64,000 bases of DNA from UMGS172 sp045587185 (GTDB lineage: Bacteria; Bacillota; Clostridia; Oscillospirales; Acutalibacteraceae): the NCBI GenBank assembly GCA_045587185.1, contig JAZNBS010000018.1, forward strand, positions 1-64,000. Direction: 5' to 3'. Shown one piece after another: positions 16,515-25,301 of this stretch. The position numbers and the translations under genes were made by a program. Under the pieces are notes generated by a model, which saw only the letters and a program-made list of their open reading frames with translations, was not told the DNA's origin and searched no databases. The stretch's first letter is position 1. Every line of letters begins with the position of its first letter.

Positions 16515-17798
16515 ATGACGGTTTCTTTTTACACTTTGGGTTGTAAGGTTAATCAGTATGAATCCGAGGCTCTGGGCGAGGTTTTCGAGTCGCTTGGGGT
16601 CAACGTTGTGCCGTATGAACAGTCGGCCGATATTATTATTGTCAACTCCTGCACCGTTACGGCCGAAAGCAACCGTAAAACAAGGCAGACCGTACGCAAA
16701 CTCCGTCGCAGTTCGCCCAACGCGTTTATTGTGTTAACAGGTTGTATGGCACAGGCTTTCCCCGACGAATGCTCACAAATTTCCGAAGTTGACCTTGTTA
16801 TTGGCAATACCGATTACGACAAACTGCCCGAAATCGTTATAAACGCCTTGAACAGTTGCCTTGAACATATTTTGGTGGGCGAGCATCATAAAACTTATAC
16901 CGATATTGGTGTTACAAAAATGGACGAGCACACCCGTGCTTTCATCAAAATCGAGGACGGTTGCAACCGTTTCTGTTCATATTGCATTATCCCCTATGCC
17001 CGTGGCCGTGTGAGGTCGAGAGCTTTGGAATCCATCAAAAAAGAGGCTGAAGAGTTGGCAAAACGAGGTTATAAGGAGATTGTTCTGGTTGGCATAAACC
17101 TTTCGGCATTCGGTACCGACACAGGTTTTGAACTGTGTGATGCTGTTGAGGCAGTATCGTCGGTTGACGGCATCAAGCGTGTGCGTCTAGGCTCGCTTGA
17201 ATGCGACCAGATAAGTGACAACGCTTTGGACCGACTCAGTGCAAACAAAAAATTCTGTCCACAGTTTCATTTATCGTTGCAATCAGGTTGTGACCGCACT
17301 TTAAAAGAAATGAACCGCAAGTATGATACGGCATTTTACCGCAACCTTGTGGCAAGAATACGCGCTAAGTTCAAAAATCCGTCTATCACCACCGATATTA
17401 TGGTTGGCTTTGCAGGTGAATCGGAGGAGGATTTTAAAAACTCTTGCGAATTTATGAAAGAAATCGGCTTTGCAAGGTCACACACCTTTGTTTATTCAAT
17501 GCGCGAGGGCACCGTTGCCGCAAAGCGCAAAGACCAGATTGACCCACAGATAAAACAGGAACGAAGCCGTATTATGCAGAATATTTGTTTGGAATCAGAG
17601 CAAGATTTTTTGAAATCCCAACTTGGTTTGGTTTCTAAAGTATTGCTTGAAACCAAAAACGACGGTGTGTGGGAGGGGTACACCGAAAACTACACCCGTG
17701 TTAAAGTAAATGCGCCAAGTTATAGCGAAAATGACATCGTATCGGTAAAACTCACCACAGTTTGCGATGACTATTGTATCGGTGAAATTATTGAGTAA
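16515..17798 (+). CDS. mtaB: tRNA t6A37 methylthiotransferase MtaB
   Basis: 427 aa radical SAM methylthiotransferase. Three domains are visible: the N-terminal UPF0004 domain (FYTLGCKVNQYES, NSCTVT and TGCMAQ supply the auxiliary cluster cysteines), the radical SAM core with CNRFCSYC, and a C-terminal TRAM-like domain after about residue 365. It converts t6A at position 37 of ANN-decoding tRNAs to ms2t6A. The start at 16515 has GGAG at 6 bases and follows its own promoter. Confidence 0.93.
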   Translation: MTVSFYTLGCKVNQYESEALGEVFESLGVNVVPYEQSADIIIVNSCTVTAESNRKTRQTVRKLRRSSPNAFIVLTGCMAQAFPDECSQISEVDLVIGNTDYDKLPEIVINALNSCLEHILVGEHHKTYTDIGVTKMDEHTRAFIKIEDGCNRFCSYCIIPYARGRVRSRALESIKKEAEELAKRGYKEIVLVGINLSAFGTDTGFELCDAVEAVSSVDGIKRVRLGSLECDQISDNALDRLSANKKFCPQFHLSLQSGCDRTLKEMNRKYDTAFYRNLVARIRAKFKNPSITTDIMVGFAGESEEDFKNSCEFMKEIGFARSHTFVYSMREGTVAAKRKDQIDPQIKQERSRIMQNICLESEQDFLKSQLGLVSKVLLETKNDGVWEGYTENYTRVKVNAPSYSENDIVSVKLTTVCDDYCIGEIIE

Positions 17799-17876
17799 CT
17801 CTCTCATGCCGTTCACGAAAATAATCATTTGCAAGATTTTACCCGTTATATTCTCAAATCAAAATTGGACATAAAG

Positions 17877-17908
17877 AAAGCGTTTCGGGAATTCCGAAAC
17901 GCTTTTTT
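17877..17908 (+). terminator. Terminator after mtaB
   Basis: GCGTTTCGG (17880-17888) pairs with CCGAAACGC (17894-17902) around GAATT and is followed by six T residues. AAA before the stem makes it usable from both strands. Confidence 0.8.
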
Positions 17909-17949
17909 AAACTAAAATCACATCGCTTAAAAAACAACAATTTTTCTCT

Positions 17950-18726
17950 TTACTCTCTAATGTGCAAAGAAATCTCACCTGTGTTAAGCGTCACAATGCC
18001 GTTTTGAGTCCTAACAACCAATCCGCCGTCACGGTCAATGTCAAGCGCCGTACCATGTATTTCATCACCGTTTTTGAAAAAGGTCACCTGGCGTCCCAAA
18101 ACACAGGACTTATCGCGGTAATCGGCGATGAATGTCCTATCCGGCAGTTCATCAACCAGTTTTTTTAACTCGGTTATGATTTCTGCCGCCAAAACATTTC
18201 GGTCAATGCGCTTATTTAATGCGGTTGCAACGCTCTGCACGTCTTTTGGGAAACACTTGGTAGTGATATTTACCCCAATTCCCACAACTATACAAACTGA
18301 TTGCCCTGTTACGGCCTCAGTTAATATTCCACAGACCTTTTTTTGGTCAATGTAAATATCGTTTACCCATTTTATTAAAGGCTTCAGGTCCGTCAGTTTT
18401 TCAATAGCCCTCACCACGGCAACCGATGCCGCTGCCGTAACCGTGACACTGTCGGAAAAATCGGTTTTTGGGGTGTACATATAAGACATATACAGCCCAG
18501 TGCTTTGCGGTGAATAAAAACTCCTGCCCATTCTCCCCTTACCCTTTGTCTGACATTCGGCAAGGATGAGTTGCGGTACATTGTCTTCCATAAATTGCGC
18601 ACGGCGTTTGGCTTCAAGGTTGGTGGAATCAATCTCCTCATACACCTTAACATAACACGGTATTCCGTTGTGTTCCAATGCTTTTGATATCGCTTCTTCG
18701 GACAACCGTTTTATCTTTTCTGACAT
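17950..18726 (-). CDS. birA: Biotin--[acetyl-CoA carboxylase] ligase, mono-functional
   Basis: 258 aa. The biotin-binding loop KGKGRMGRS (61-69), EIDSTNLEA and KWVNDIY motifs define the BPL/LplA-like catalytic domain, and a short BPL_C domain ends the protein. No N-terminal winged helix is present, so it should attach biotin to carboxyl carrier proteins without acting as a DNA-binding repressor. A TTGCTT-17-TATTAT promoter precedes it, and the ribosome binding site reads GGCGGTGATG. Confidence 0.9.
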   Translation of the reverse strand: MSEKIKRLSEEAISKALEHNGIPCYVKVYEEIDSTNLEAKRRAQFMEDNVPQLILAECQTKGKGRMGRSFYSPQSTGLYMSYMYTPKTDFSDSVTVTAAASVAVVRAIEKLTDLKPLIKWVNDIYIDQKKVCGILTEAVTGQSVCIVVGIGVNITTKCFPKDVQSVATALNKRIDRNVLAAEIITELKKLVDELPDRTFIADYRDKSCVLGRQVTFFKNGDEIHGTALDIDRDGGLVVRTQNGIVTLNTGEISLHIRE

Positions 18727-18750
18727 TGCATCACCGCCTTTATATTCATT

Positions 18751-18779
18751 ATAATACCAAATGTACTAAAAAAAAGCAA
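18751..18779 (-). promoter_or_regulatory. birA promoter
   Basis: Minus strand TTGCTT (18774-18779), 17 bases, TATTAT (18751-18756) with an extended TGG. Confidence 0.55.
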
Positions 18780-18935
18780 GCAGGACGGGTTAAAAACCCT
18801 CTGTGCCAATGATGAATTATCATACATATGAGACCCATTTCTGTTAAATTCTCTGCTAACTGTACTAACATTTCCACCCATTAGTTCGGTAATCTTTCGA
18901 TAACTATATACTTTTTCATAATATTGCCGTATACA

Positions 18936-18968
18936 AAAAGTTCCTCTTGGACTCCAAGAGGAACTTTT
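18936..18968 (-). terminator. Terminator after mrp
   Basis: A perfect 15-bp stem, AAAAGTTCCTCTTGG against CCAAGAGGAACTTTT, with a 3-base loop. On the minus strand it is followed by TG after a T-run. Confidence 0.8.
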
Positions 18969-18979
18969 CTTTAACTTTA

Positions 18980-19828
18980 CTATTTGGTAGCAGTCTCAAT
19001 CATTTCGGCAGCCGCTTTCAGATAATCCACGTTAAATCGCTCGAACTCACCCATATTACAAAGTTCTGTGAGTGATGTGTCTATAGGCATACGGCCCAGA
19101 GGCATTATCTGCATTTCGCTACACAATTCTTCAAAATGGCTCTGACCGAATATCTCAAACTCCTTACCGCAATCGGGACATTTGACATAACTCATATTTT
19201 CAACCATACCGAGTACAGGTATATTCATCATACTTGCCATATTGCAAGCTTTTTTGACAATCATCGAAACAAGGTCCTGCGGGGTTGTTACAATAACTGT
19301 ACCCGTGATGGGCAATGACTGATAAACGGTAAGCGGTACGTCACCCGTTCCGGGAGGCATATCAACAAACATATAGTCAACCTCGCCCCAGTTGACATCG
19401 GTCCAGAACTGCTTTACTGCGCCTGCAAGAACGGGACCCCTCCAAACAACGGGCGCATCTGGATTTTCAAGCAAAAGATTGCAGGACATTATCTTGATAC
19501 CGTTTGCTGTCTCAACAGGGATAATACCCTTATCATCCATCATTGCACGGCAGTTAATACCGAACATTTTGGGGATAGACGGACCTGTAATATCGGCATC
19601 AAGGATACCGACTTTATAACCCATACGGTTTACAACAACGGCCAACATTGCAGTTACCATAGACTTTCCAACGCCACCCTTGCCGCTGACAACACCAATA
19701 ACATGCTTGACGCTTGAATGTTGGTTGAGTTTTTCGATGAAATCTTCAGGCTTGTGCTGTTTTGCACTGGCACAGTTACTGCAGTCACCTGTGCAACTTG
19801 TGTCATTACACTTTCTTTCTTCTGCCAT
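18980..19828 (-). CDS. mrp: Mrp/NBP35-family Fe-S cluster carrier ATPase
   Basis: 282 aa. A deviant Walker A motif SGKGGVGKS lies at 48-56, with MFVDMPPGTGDVPLT as the switch/Walker B region. Four N-terminal cysteines (7, 12, 16, 19) resemble the NBP35-type cluster site. A CPDC pair near residue 215 matches the CxxC used by ApbC/Mrp dimers to hold a bridging Fe-S cluster. The likely role is cytosolic Fe-S cluster scaffold or carrier. AAAGGAG lies 9 bases upstream of the ATG. Confidence 0.9.
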   Translation of the reverse strand: MAEERKCNDTSCTGDCSNCASAKQHKPEDFIEKLNQHSSVKHVIGVVSGKGGVGKSMVTAMLAVVVNRMGYKVGILDADITGPSIPKMFGINCRAMMDDKGIIPVETANGIKIMSCNLLLENPDAPVVWRGPVLAGAVKQFWTDVNWGEVDYMFVDMPPGTGDVPLTVYQSLPITGTVIVTTPQDLVSMIVKKACNMASMMNIPVLGMVENMSYVKCPDCGKEFEIFGQSHFEELCSEMQIMPLGRMPIDTSLTELCNMGEFERFNVDYLKAAAEMIETATK

Positions 19829-19852
19829 TTTTATATCTCCTTTTTAACGCAC

Positions 19853-19878
19853 ATAAAACCGGCACTCAGCCGGTTTTA
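19853..19878 (-). terminator. Hairpin between lipoprotein gene and mrp
   Basis: ATAAAACCGGC pairs with GCCGGTTTTAT around ACTCA. The stem itself ends in a T-rich strand on the minus side, consistent with a short intrinsic terminator. Confidence 0.5.
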
Positions 19879-19918
19879 TAAATTTATCATTATTCAGTAT
19901 TGACCAACGTCGATACTT

Positions 19919-20896
19919 TTATTTTCCGTCCTCGGTACCGGTAGAGACTGAAAGTCTCTGGAAATCGCTGATAGATATCTCGTCATACTTTACGGGTTTA
20001 TCTTCACCTTCACCGTCACCCTCGCCTTCGGTGCCCAAAACCTTAATAAGGTCGGGAACTTCAACTTCGGACAGGTCATAGTCAAAGTAGAACTCGGCCG
20101 AAATTACATTGATTACGTTCTTGACAACCTTTTCAGTTGTCTCGGTTACGCCCGAATTATCGGGGTCAACATCGGTCTTGGGAACCTCAACCTCAGTGGT
20201 ATATTCATATTTAAATTCAACCTTTTGAGAGGTAAGTCTGCCCTCAGAATCAACAATTCCGCTTACGCGAAGACCTGTAACCTTGACGGGAAAACCTGCT
20301 TTGCGTTCTGAAAACATATCGGTTCCGATAACCTCTTCGGCATCAAAATCCTCGTCATTGAAATCATAGTCCATAACAAAACCATGACCGTTACCCACAG
20401 TGTCAACTATCTTGGTACTGAGCACGGTAATCTTGGTGGCATCCATAAACTCAATATCCTTAAAAAGGTTTTCAACAAAGGCATCGGTGTCCTTATTATC
20501 GGACAAAAGATATGTCGCACCGGCGCGGTTGCCGTACAGATTTACTGTATCATCATACATCTGAACTTGGTCAGACGCATCACCGCTTTTGGTCACAATA
20601 TCAACAGCAAAAACTCTGCCGCCATCAGTATCTTTATAATCAAAATCGAGAGTCATTCTTACCGAAGCGGTTGTTCCGTCAACCGTTACCGATTTAATCA
20701 TATTGCCCTTATAGCCCAAGGCCTTTGCCTCAGCAAGAGCCTTCGCGGTGGCGGCATAAGCGTTGTTCACAATGTCAACGGTGTTCTGTTCAACCTTTTC
20801 GGTTGTGGAATTTGTACCCTTATTGTCATCATCGCCACAGGCAACAAACGAAACCAACATTGCAAAAGCAAGTATAAAAGTTAATATCTTTTTCAT
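19919..20896 (-). CDS. Predicted lipoprotein of unknown function
   Basis: 325 aa. It has a lipoprotein signal: MKKILTFILAF, a hydrophobic core and lipobox SFVAC with C20 as the lipidation site, followed by an acidic DDDNKG spacer. The rest is a soluble, beta-rich-looking, acidic domain with no recognisable enzymatic motif. The C-terminal tract GTEGEGDGEGEDKP (about 290-303) is a flexible acidic linker. It has its own promoter and no functional neighbours. The family is not recognised; a cell-surface binding or envelope role is only an inference from the signal. Confidence 0.75.
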   Translation of the reverse strand: MKKILTFILAFAMLVSFVACGDDDNKGTNSTTEKVEQNTVDIVNNAYAATAKALAEAKALGYKGNMIKSVTVDGTTASVRMTLDFDYKDTDGGRVFAVDIVTKSGDASDQVQMYDDTVNLYGNRAGATYLLSDNKDTDAFVENLFKDIEFMDATKITVLSTKIVDTVGNGHGFVMDYDFNDEDFDAEEVIGTDMFSERKAGFPVKVTGLRVSGIVDSEGRLTSQKVEFKYEYTTEVEVPKTDVDPDNSGVTETTEKVVKNVINVISAEFYFDYDLSEVEVPDLIKVLGTEGEGDGEGEDKPVKYDEISISDFQRLSVSTGTEDGK

Positions 20897-20948
20897 AAAA
20901 AACCTCTTTTTTTACTCGGTTTCAGAAATTTCGAGCATCATTTATTAG

Positions 20949-20977
20949 AGTATAACACATCAGATCAAAAAAAACAA
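20949..20977 (-). promoter_or_regulatory. Promoter of the lipoprotein gene
   Basis: Minus strand TTGTTT (20972-20977), 17 bases, TATACT (20949-20954). Confidence 0.5.
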
Positions 20978-21100
20978 CAATATAACCCAATATTTTTATA
21001 AATAATAGTTGTAATTATCTGTAAAATCTGCAATAATATATAGGTGTATTTATGTTCATTTTTCTACATAATTAATTTTCTTTATTCGTGAGGTTTTAAC

Positions 21101-22762
21101 ATGAACGATTTTGAACGTATGGCGGAACTTTTGTTGCCCGACATCCAGAAAGAACCTGCCTATTATGAGGACAAGTTCCCCTCCCGTGATTTGGGTGAAG
21201 GTGTGCGTGTCACCCGTGTTGCGCCCAGTCCCACAGGTTACTTGCATCTGGGCACATTGTTTGTTTCGCTTATTAACCGTCTTGTTGCCGATTCCACGGG
21301 CGGCATCTTTTTCACCCGTATCGAGGATACCGATAAAAAACGCGAGGTCGAGGGCGGCATTGCCGATATTATCACAGGTGTAAAGCACTTTGGCATTAAA
21401 ATAGACGAGGGATTTGTCGAACCTGACCGCGAGGAGGGTGCATACGGTCCTTACAAACAGTCAATGCGCGCCGAAATTTATCAGTGCTATGCCAAATCTT
21501 TGATAAAGCAAGGCCTTGCTTACCCTTGTTTCTGCACTGAAGATGACCTTTCAGCCGTCCGTGCCGTTCAGGAAGCCAACAAAGTGCGCACCGGCTACCA
21601 CGGTGAGTATGCCAAGCACCGCAACATTACCGTTGACGAGGCTGCGGCTCTTATTAAAAAAGGTAAAACTTTCGTTGTGCGTCTTAAGTCCCCCGGTTCT
21701 GAAGAAAATAAAGTGGTTTTTGACGACGGAATCAAAGGCAAGATTGAGATGCCTGAAAACGACGAGGATTTCGTCATCTTGAAATCGGACGGAATACCAA
21801 CCTATCACTTTGCGCACGCTGTTGACGATCATCTGATGGGCACCACCCATGTTATCCGCGGTGACGAATGGATTTCCTCCACCCCTAAGCACCTGCAACT
21901 TTTTAAACTTCTTGGTTTCAAGGCACCCAAATATGTTCACGTTTCACCTATTATGAAACTTGATAACGGAGCCAAGCGTAAGATAAGCAAGCGTAAAGAC
22001 CCCGAGGCGGCGGTACACTTCTTTGCCGAGCAAGGCTATCCTGCCGAGAGTGTCATTGAATATCTTATGACCATAGCCGCGAGTGATTTTGAGGATTGGC
22101 GCAGAGCCAACCCTACAGAAGATTATAAGAAATTCAAGTTCAACATAAAGAAGATGAGTGCTTCGGGCGCATTGTTTGACACCGACAAGTTGAACGATGT
22201 TTCCAAAACCGTCATCAGCCGTATGAATGCGGATGATGTTGTCAACCGTCTTGTTGATTGGGCTAAGGAATACGACCGCGAGTTTTATGAGATTTTGGCC
22301 AAAGATATTGACCGCGCCCGCGCTATTTACAACATCGACCGTGAGAATCCAAAGCCAAGAAAAGACATCGTTAAGTGGAGTGATGCCCGAAACTATGCCG
22401 AGTATATGTTTAATGAACTTTATACTCCCCACTTCGAACTTCCCGCTCACATTTCGGGCGAATCGGCAGTAAAGATTCTAAAGGCTTACAGGGATGTTTA
22501 TGACCCCAGCCACGATAACAGTCAGTGGTTCGATACCATCAAGAACATCTGCCCTGCCGCAAACTTTGCAACCGATACCAAGGCTTATAAGGCTGAACCC
22601 GAAAAATATGCGGGTAGTCCGGGTGATGCTTCGACCGTTATCCGTGTCAGCATCACGGGTCGTACCAACACACCCGACCTGTGCAGTATTATGAAGGTCT
22701 TGGGTCGCAATACCTGTATTGACCGTATCAATGCCGCTATTGAGCATTTCAAGACTGTTTGA
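21101..22762 (+). CDS. gltX: Glutamate--tRNA ligase
   Basis: 553 aa class I aminoacyl-tRNA synthetase. The HIGH box appears as APSPTGYLHLGT and the KMSKS box as KRKISKRKD. HVIRGDEWISSTPKHLQL is the conserved GluRS segment. The protein is longer than a typical 480-aa bacterial GluRS and belongs to a longer clostridial form. It is followed 15 bases later by glnS, so the two related synthetases probably share a transcript. GAGG lies 10 bases before the ATG. No T-box leader is seen. Confidence 0.92.
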   Translation: MNDFERMAELLLPDIQKEPAYYEDKFPSRDLGEGVRVTRVAPSPTGYLHLGTLFVSLINRLVADSTGGIFFTRIEDTDKKREVEGGIADIITGVKHFGIKIDEGFVEPDREEGAYGPYKQSMRAEIYQCYAKSLIKQGLAYPCFCTEDDLSAVRAVQEANKVRTGYHGEYAKHRNITVDEAAALIKKGKTFVVRLKSPGSEENKVVFDDGIKGKIEMPENDEDFVILKSDGIPTYHFAHAVDDHLMGTTHVIRGDEWISSTPKHLQLFKLLGFKAPKYVHVSPIMKLDNGAKRKISKRKDPEAAVHFFAEQGYPAESVIEYLMTIAASDFEDWRRANPTEDYKKFKFNIKKMSASGALFDTDKLNDVSKTVISRMNADDVVNRLVDWAKEYDREFYEILAKDIDRARAIYNIDRENPKPRKDIVKWSDARNYAEYMFNELYTPHFELPAHISGESAVKILKAYRDVYDPSHDNSQWFDTIKNICPAANFATDTKAYKAEPEKYAGSPGDASTVIRVSITGRTNTPDLCSIMKVLGRNTCIDRINAAIEHFKTV

Positions 22763-22777
22763 TTAGGAGAAAACAAA

Positions 22778-24460
22778 ATGGAAAACAACAATATTCTGGA
22801 AAATGAGGTTTTGCCCTCTAATTTCATTCACGATTTCATTGATGAAGACCTTGAAAAGGGCGTTTACGATAAGGTTCAGACCCGTTTTCCGCCCGAACCC
22901 AACGGATACCTTCATATCGGTCATGCAAAGGCTATTTGCATAGACTTTGGCACTGCCGAAAAGTACAACGGTAAATGTAACCTCCGTCTTGACGATACCA
23001 ACCCCACCAAAGAAGATGTTGAGTACGTTGATGCCATTAAAGAGGATATCAACTGGCTGGGTTTCCAGTGGGACAATGTATACTTCGCATCGGATTATTT
23101 TGATTTCATCTATGAGTGCGCTTTGAAACTTATTGATATGGGATTGGCTTATGTTGACGAGTCAGATGCCGATACCATCCGTGAAATGAGGGGTACTTTG
23201 ACTGAGGCAGGTATCAATTCACCCTACCGTGACCGTCCCGTCGAGGAAACACGTGACCTTTTCCGCAGAATGACCGAGGGTGAGTTTGATAACGGCTCTA
23301 TGGTACTTCGTGCCAAAATAGATATGGCTTCTCCCAATCTTAATATGCGTGACCCTGTCATTTACCGTGTGCTTAAAGCACATCACCACCGCACGGGTGA
23401 CAAGTGGTGCGTATATCCTATGTATGACTTTGCGCATCCCCTGTCTGACTACCGAGAGGGTGTTACACACTCACTCTGCTCGCTTGAGTTTGAGAATCAC
23501 AGACCACTTTATAATTGGTTCCTTGAGGTCTTGAACCTCCCCACCCCTCCCCGTCAGATTGAGTTTGCGCGTATGAACGTTAACTATACTCTGACCAGTA
23601 AACGCAAGTGTTTGAAATTGGTTGCCGATGGCATTGTTGACGGTTGGAACGACCCGAGAATGGCTACAATCAGCGGTATGCGTCGTCGTGGCTACCCTGC
23701 CGAGGCTATCCGCAATTTCTGTGATAAGATTGGTGTTTCCAAGGCTTATAGCGTTATTGACTATGCACTTTTGGAGTCCTGTGTGAGAGAGCATCTCAAT
23801 ATTCACGCCGAGCGTGCGATGACGGTTCTTCGTCCTTTGAAGGTGGTTATTGATAACTACCCCGATGGCAAGGTGGAGAACATTACGGTTGAAATCAACC
23901 CCAACAAGCCAGAACTTGGCACACGCACGATTGAATTCTCGCGCGAAATATATATCGAACAGGATGACTTTGCGCTTGTTCCCCCACCCAAGTATTTCCG
24001 TCTGTGTCCGGAAAAAGAAGTGCGTCTTAAGGGCGCATATTTTGTAAAGTATGCCTCTCACGAGTGTGACGGTGACGGCAACATCACCGTAGTTCACTGC
24101 ACCTATGACCCTGCAACTTTTGGCGGAGATGCTCCCGATGGCAGAAAGGTCAAAGGTACGTTGCATTGGGTTTCTGTGGCACATGCCGTTGATGCCGAAA
24201 TAAGGCTTTATGACCGTCTGTTCAATGTTGAGAATCCTTCGGATGAAGAGGGTGTTTCCTCTTTTCAGGACAACCTCAACCCAGATTCGCTTACTATTTT
24301 GAAGGGTGCTAAGTGCGAAACCTTTATGAAGGATGCCAAACCCGGCGACAAATATCAGTTTATGCGTCAGGGATACTTCTGTGTTGATACCCTAAGTACT
24401 CCCGACCACCTTATCATCAACCGCACAGTGGCTCTCAAGGATTCGTTCCAGAAAAAGTAA
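22778..24460 (+). CDS. glnS: Glutamine--tRNA ligase
   Basis: 560 aa class I synthetase. RFPPEPNGYLHIGHAKAI is the GlnRS HIGH segment, TLTSKRKC supplies the KMSKS-equivalent, and the two C-terminal beta-barrel domains follow. It charges tRNA-Gln directly, so the cell need not rely only on the GatCAB transamidation route. AGGAG lies 8 bases before the ATG. It is in an operon with gltX and probably nif3. Confidence 0.95.
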   Translation: MENNNILENEVLPSNFIHDFIDEDLEKGVYDKVQTRFPPEPNGYLHIGHAKAICIDFGTAEKYNGKCNLRLDDTNPTKEDVEYVDAIKEDINWLGFQWDNVYFASDYFDFIYECALKLIDMGLAYVDESDADTIREMRGTLTEAGINSPYRDRPVEETRDLFRRMTEGEFDNGSMVLRAKIDMASPNLNMRDPVIYRVLKAHHHRTGDKWCVYPMYDFAHPLSDYREGVTHSLCSLEFENHRPLYNWFLEVLNLPTPPRQIEFARMNVNYTLTSKRKCLKLVADGIVDGWNDPRMATISGMRRRGYPAEAIRNFCDKIGVSKAYSVIDYALLESCVREHLNIHAERAMTVLRPLKVVIDNYPDGKVENITVEINPNKPELGTRTIEFSREIYIEQDDFALVPPPKYFRLCPEKEVRLKGAYFVKYASHECDGDGNITVVHCTYDPATFGGDAPDGRKVKGTLHWVSVAHAVDAEIRLYDRLFNVENPSDEEGVSSFQDNLNPDSLTILKGAKCETFMKDAKPGDKYQFMRQGYFCVDTLSTPDHLIINRTVALKDSFQKK

Positions 24461-24512
24461 AAGACAATTTTCTGTAACAGGGAGTTGCGCTTATTTTGAA
24501 AGGACTGAAAGT

Positions 24513-25262
24513 ATGAAGGTCAAGGAAATTTTGGATTTTCTATACGGTGTAGCACCCAAGGAACTAGTAGAAAGTTTTGACAATGTCGGTCTGCTCGTAG
24601 GCGACGAAAACGCTGAGGTCAAAGGTATTTTGGTATCGCTCGACTGCTTTGACGAGGTTATTGACCGTGCCGAAGATTTAGGTGCCAACCTTATCGTCAC
24701 CCATCACCCGATTATTTTTGAGGGGTTGAAATCAGTTACCGCTGACAGCCTTGTTTACAAACTCATTTCCAAGGGTATTTCGGTCATTTCGATGCACACC
24801 AACCTTGACCAATCGACAGGCGGTGTGAACGATGCCTTGTGTGATGCTTTGGGTCTCTACGATGTTGAGGAGTTAATATCGACCGATGGATTTGCTTTGA
24901 GAAAAGGCTATCTTGACCAACCTGAGGACCCTTATTCCTTTGCCAAGCACATAAAAGAGGCTTTGGGCGGGACGGTCAAGTTTGTAGCAGGGCAGAAAGA
25001 TATCACCACGGTTGCCGTGTGTTCAGGCTCTGGTGCCGATTTCATTTATGATGCAGTAAATGCAGGCGCCGATGCCTTTGTTACAGCCGATGTCAAGCAC
25101 CACATTTTTATCGAGGCAGGCAGACTTGATATCTCGCTTTACGACGCAGGTCATTTCAACACCGAAGACGTTATCGTATCGGTACTCTGCCGCGATATTA
25201 TAGGTGCCTTTCCTGAGTTGGATGTTTGTGAATGTCATTTTTCAAAAATTGAAAATCTATAA
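24513..25262 (+). CDS. Nif3-like dinuclear metal centre protein
   Basis: 249 aa, the short form of the Nif3/YbgI (GTP cyclohydrolase I type 2-like) family. Metal-binding histidines are seen in VTHHPIIFEG and SMHTNLDQSTGGVND, and in the late DAGHFNTE motif. The family forms toroidal hexamers with a di-metal site; the cellular role is not established. It lies 52 bases after glnS with GAAAGGAC at the start, and is closed by a strong terminator. Confidence 0.9.
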   Translation: MKVKEILDFLYGVAPKELVESFDNVGLLVGDENAEVKGILVSLDCFDEVIDRAEDLGANLIVTHHPIIFEGLKSVTADSLVYKLISKGISVISMHTNLDQSTGGVNDALCDALGLYDVEELISTDGFALRKGYLDQPEDPYSFAKHIKEALGGTVKFVAGQKDITTVAVCSGSGADFIYDAVNAGADAFVTADVKHHIFIEAGRLDISLYDAGHFNTEDVIVSVLCRDIIGAFPELDVCECHFSKIENL

Positions 25263-25265
25263 ACA

Positions 25266-25301
25266 ACAGTCAGATTCCTTTCGGAATCTGACTGTTTATT
25301 T
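25266..25301. terminator. Bidirectional terminator between nif3-like gene and the PLP enzyme
   Basis: ACAGTCAGATTCC (25266-25278) pairs perfectly with GGAATCTGACTGT (25283-25295) around TTTC. TTATTTT follows on the plus strand, and the region is T-rich on the minus strand as well. Confidence 0.8.

Noticed and set aside
23471..24184. Minus-strand frame of 237 codons opposite glnS
   Set aside because: Antisense to a well-conserved synthetase with no promoter or ribosome binding site.
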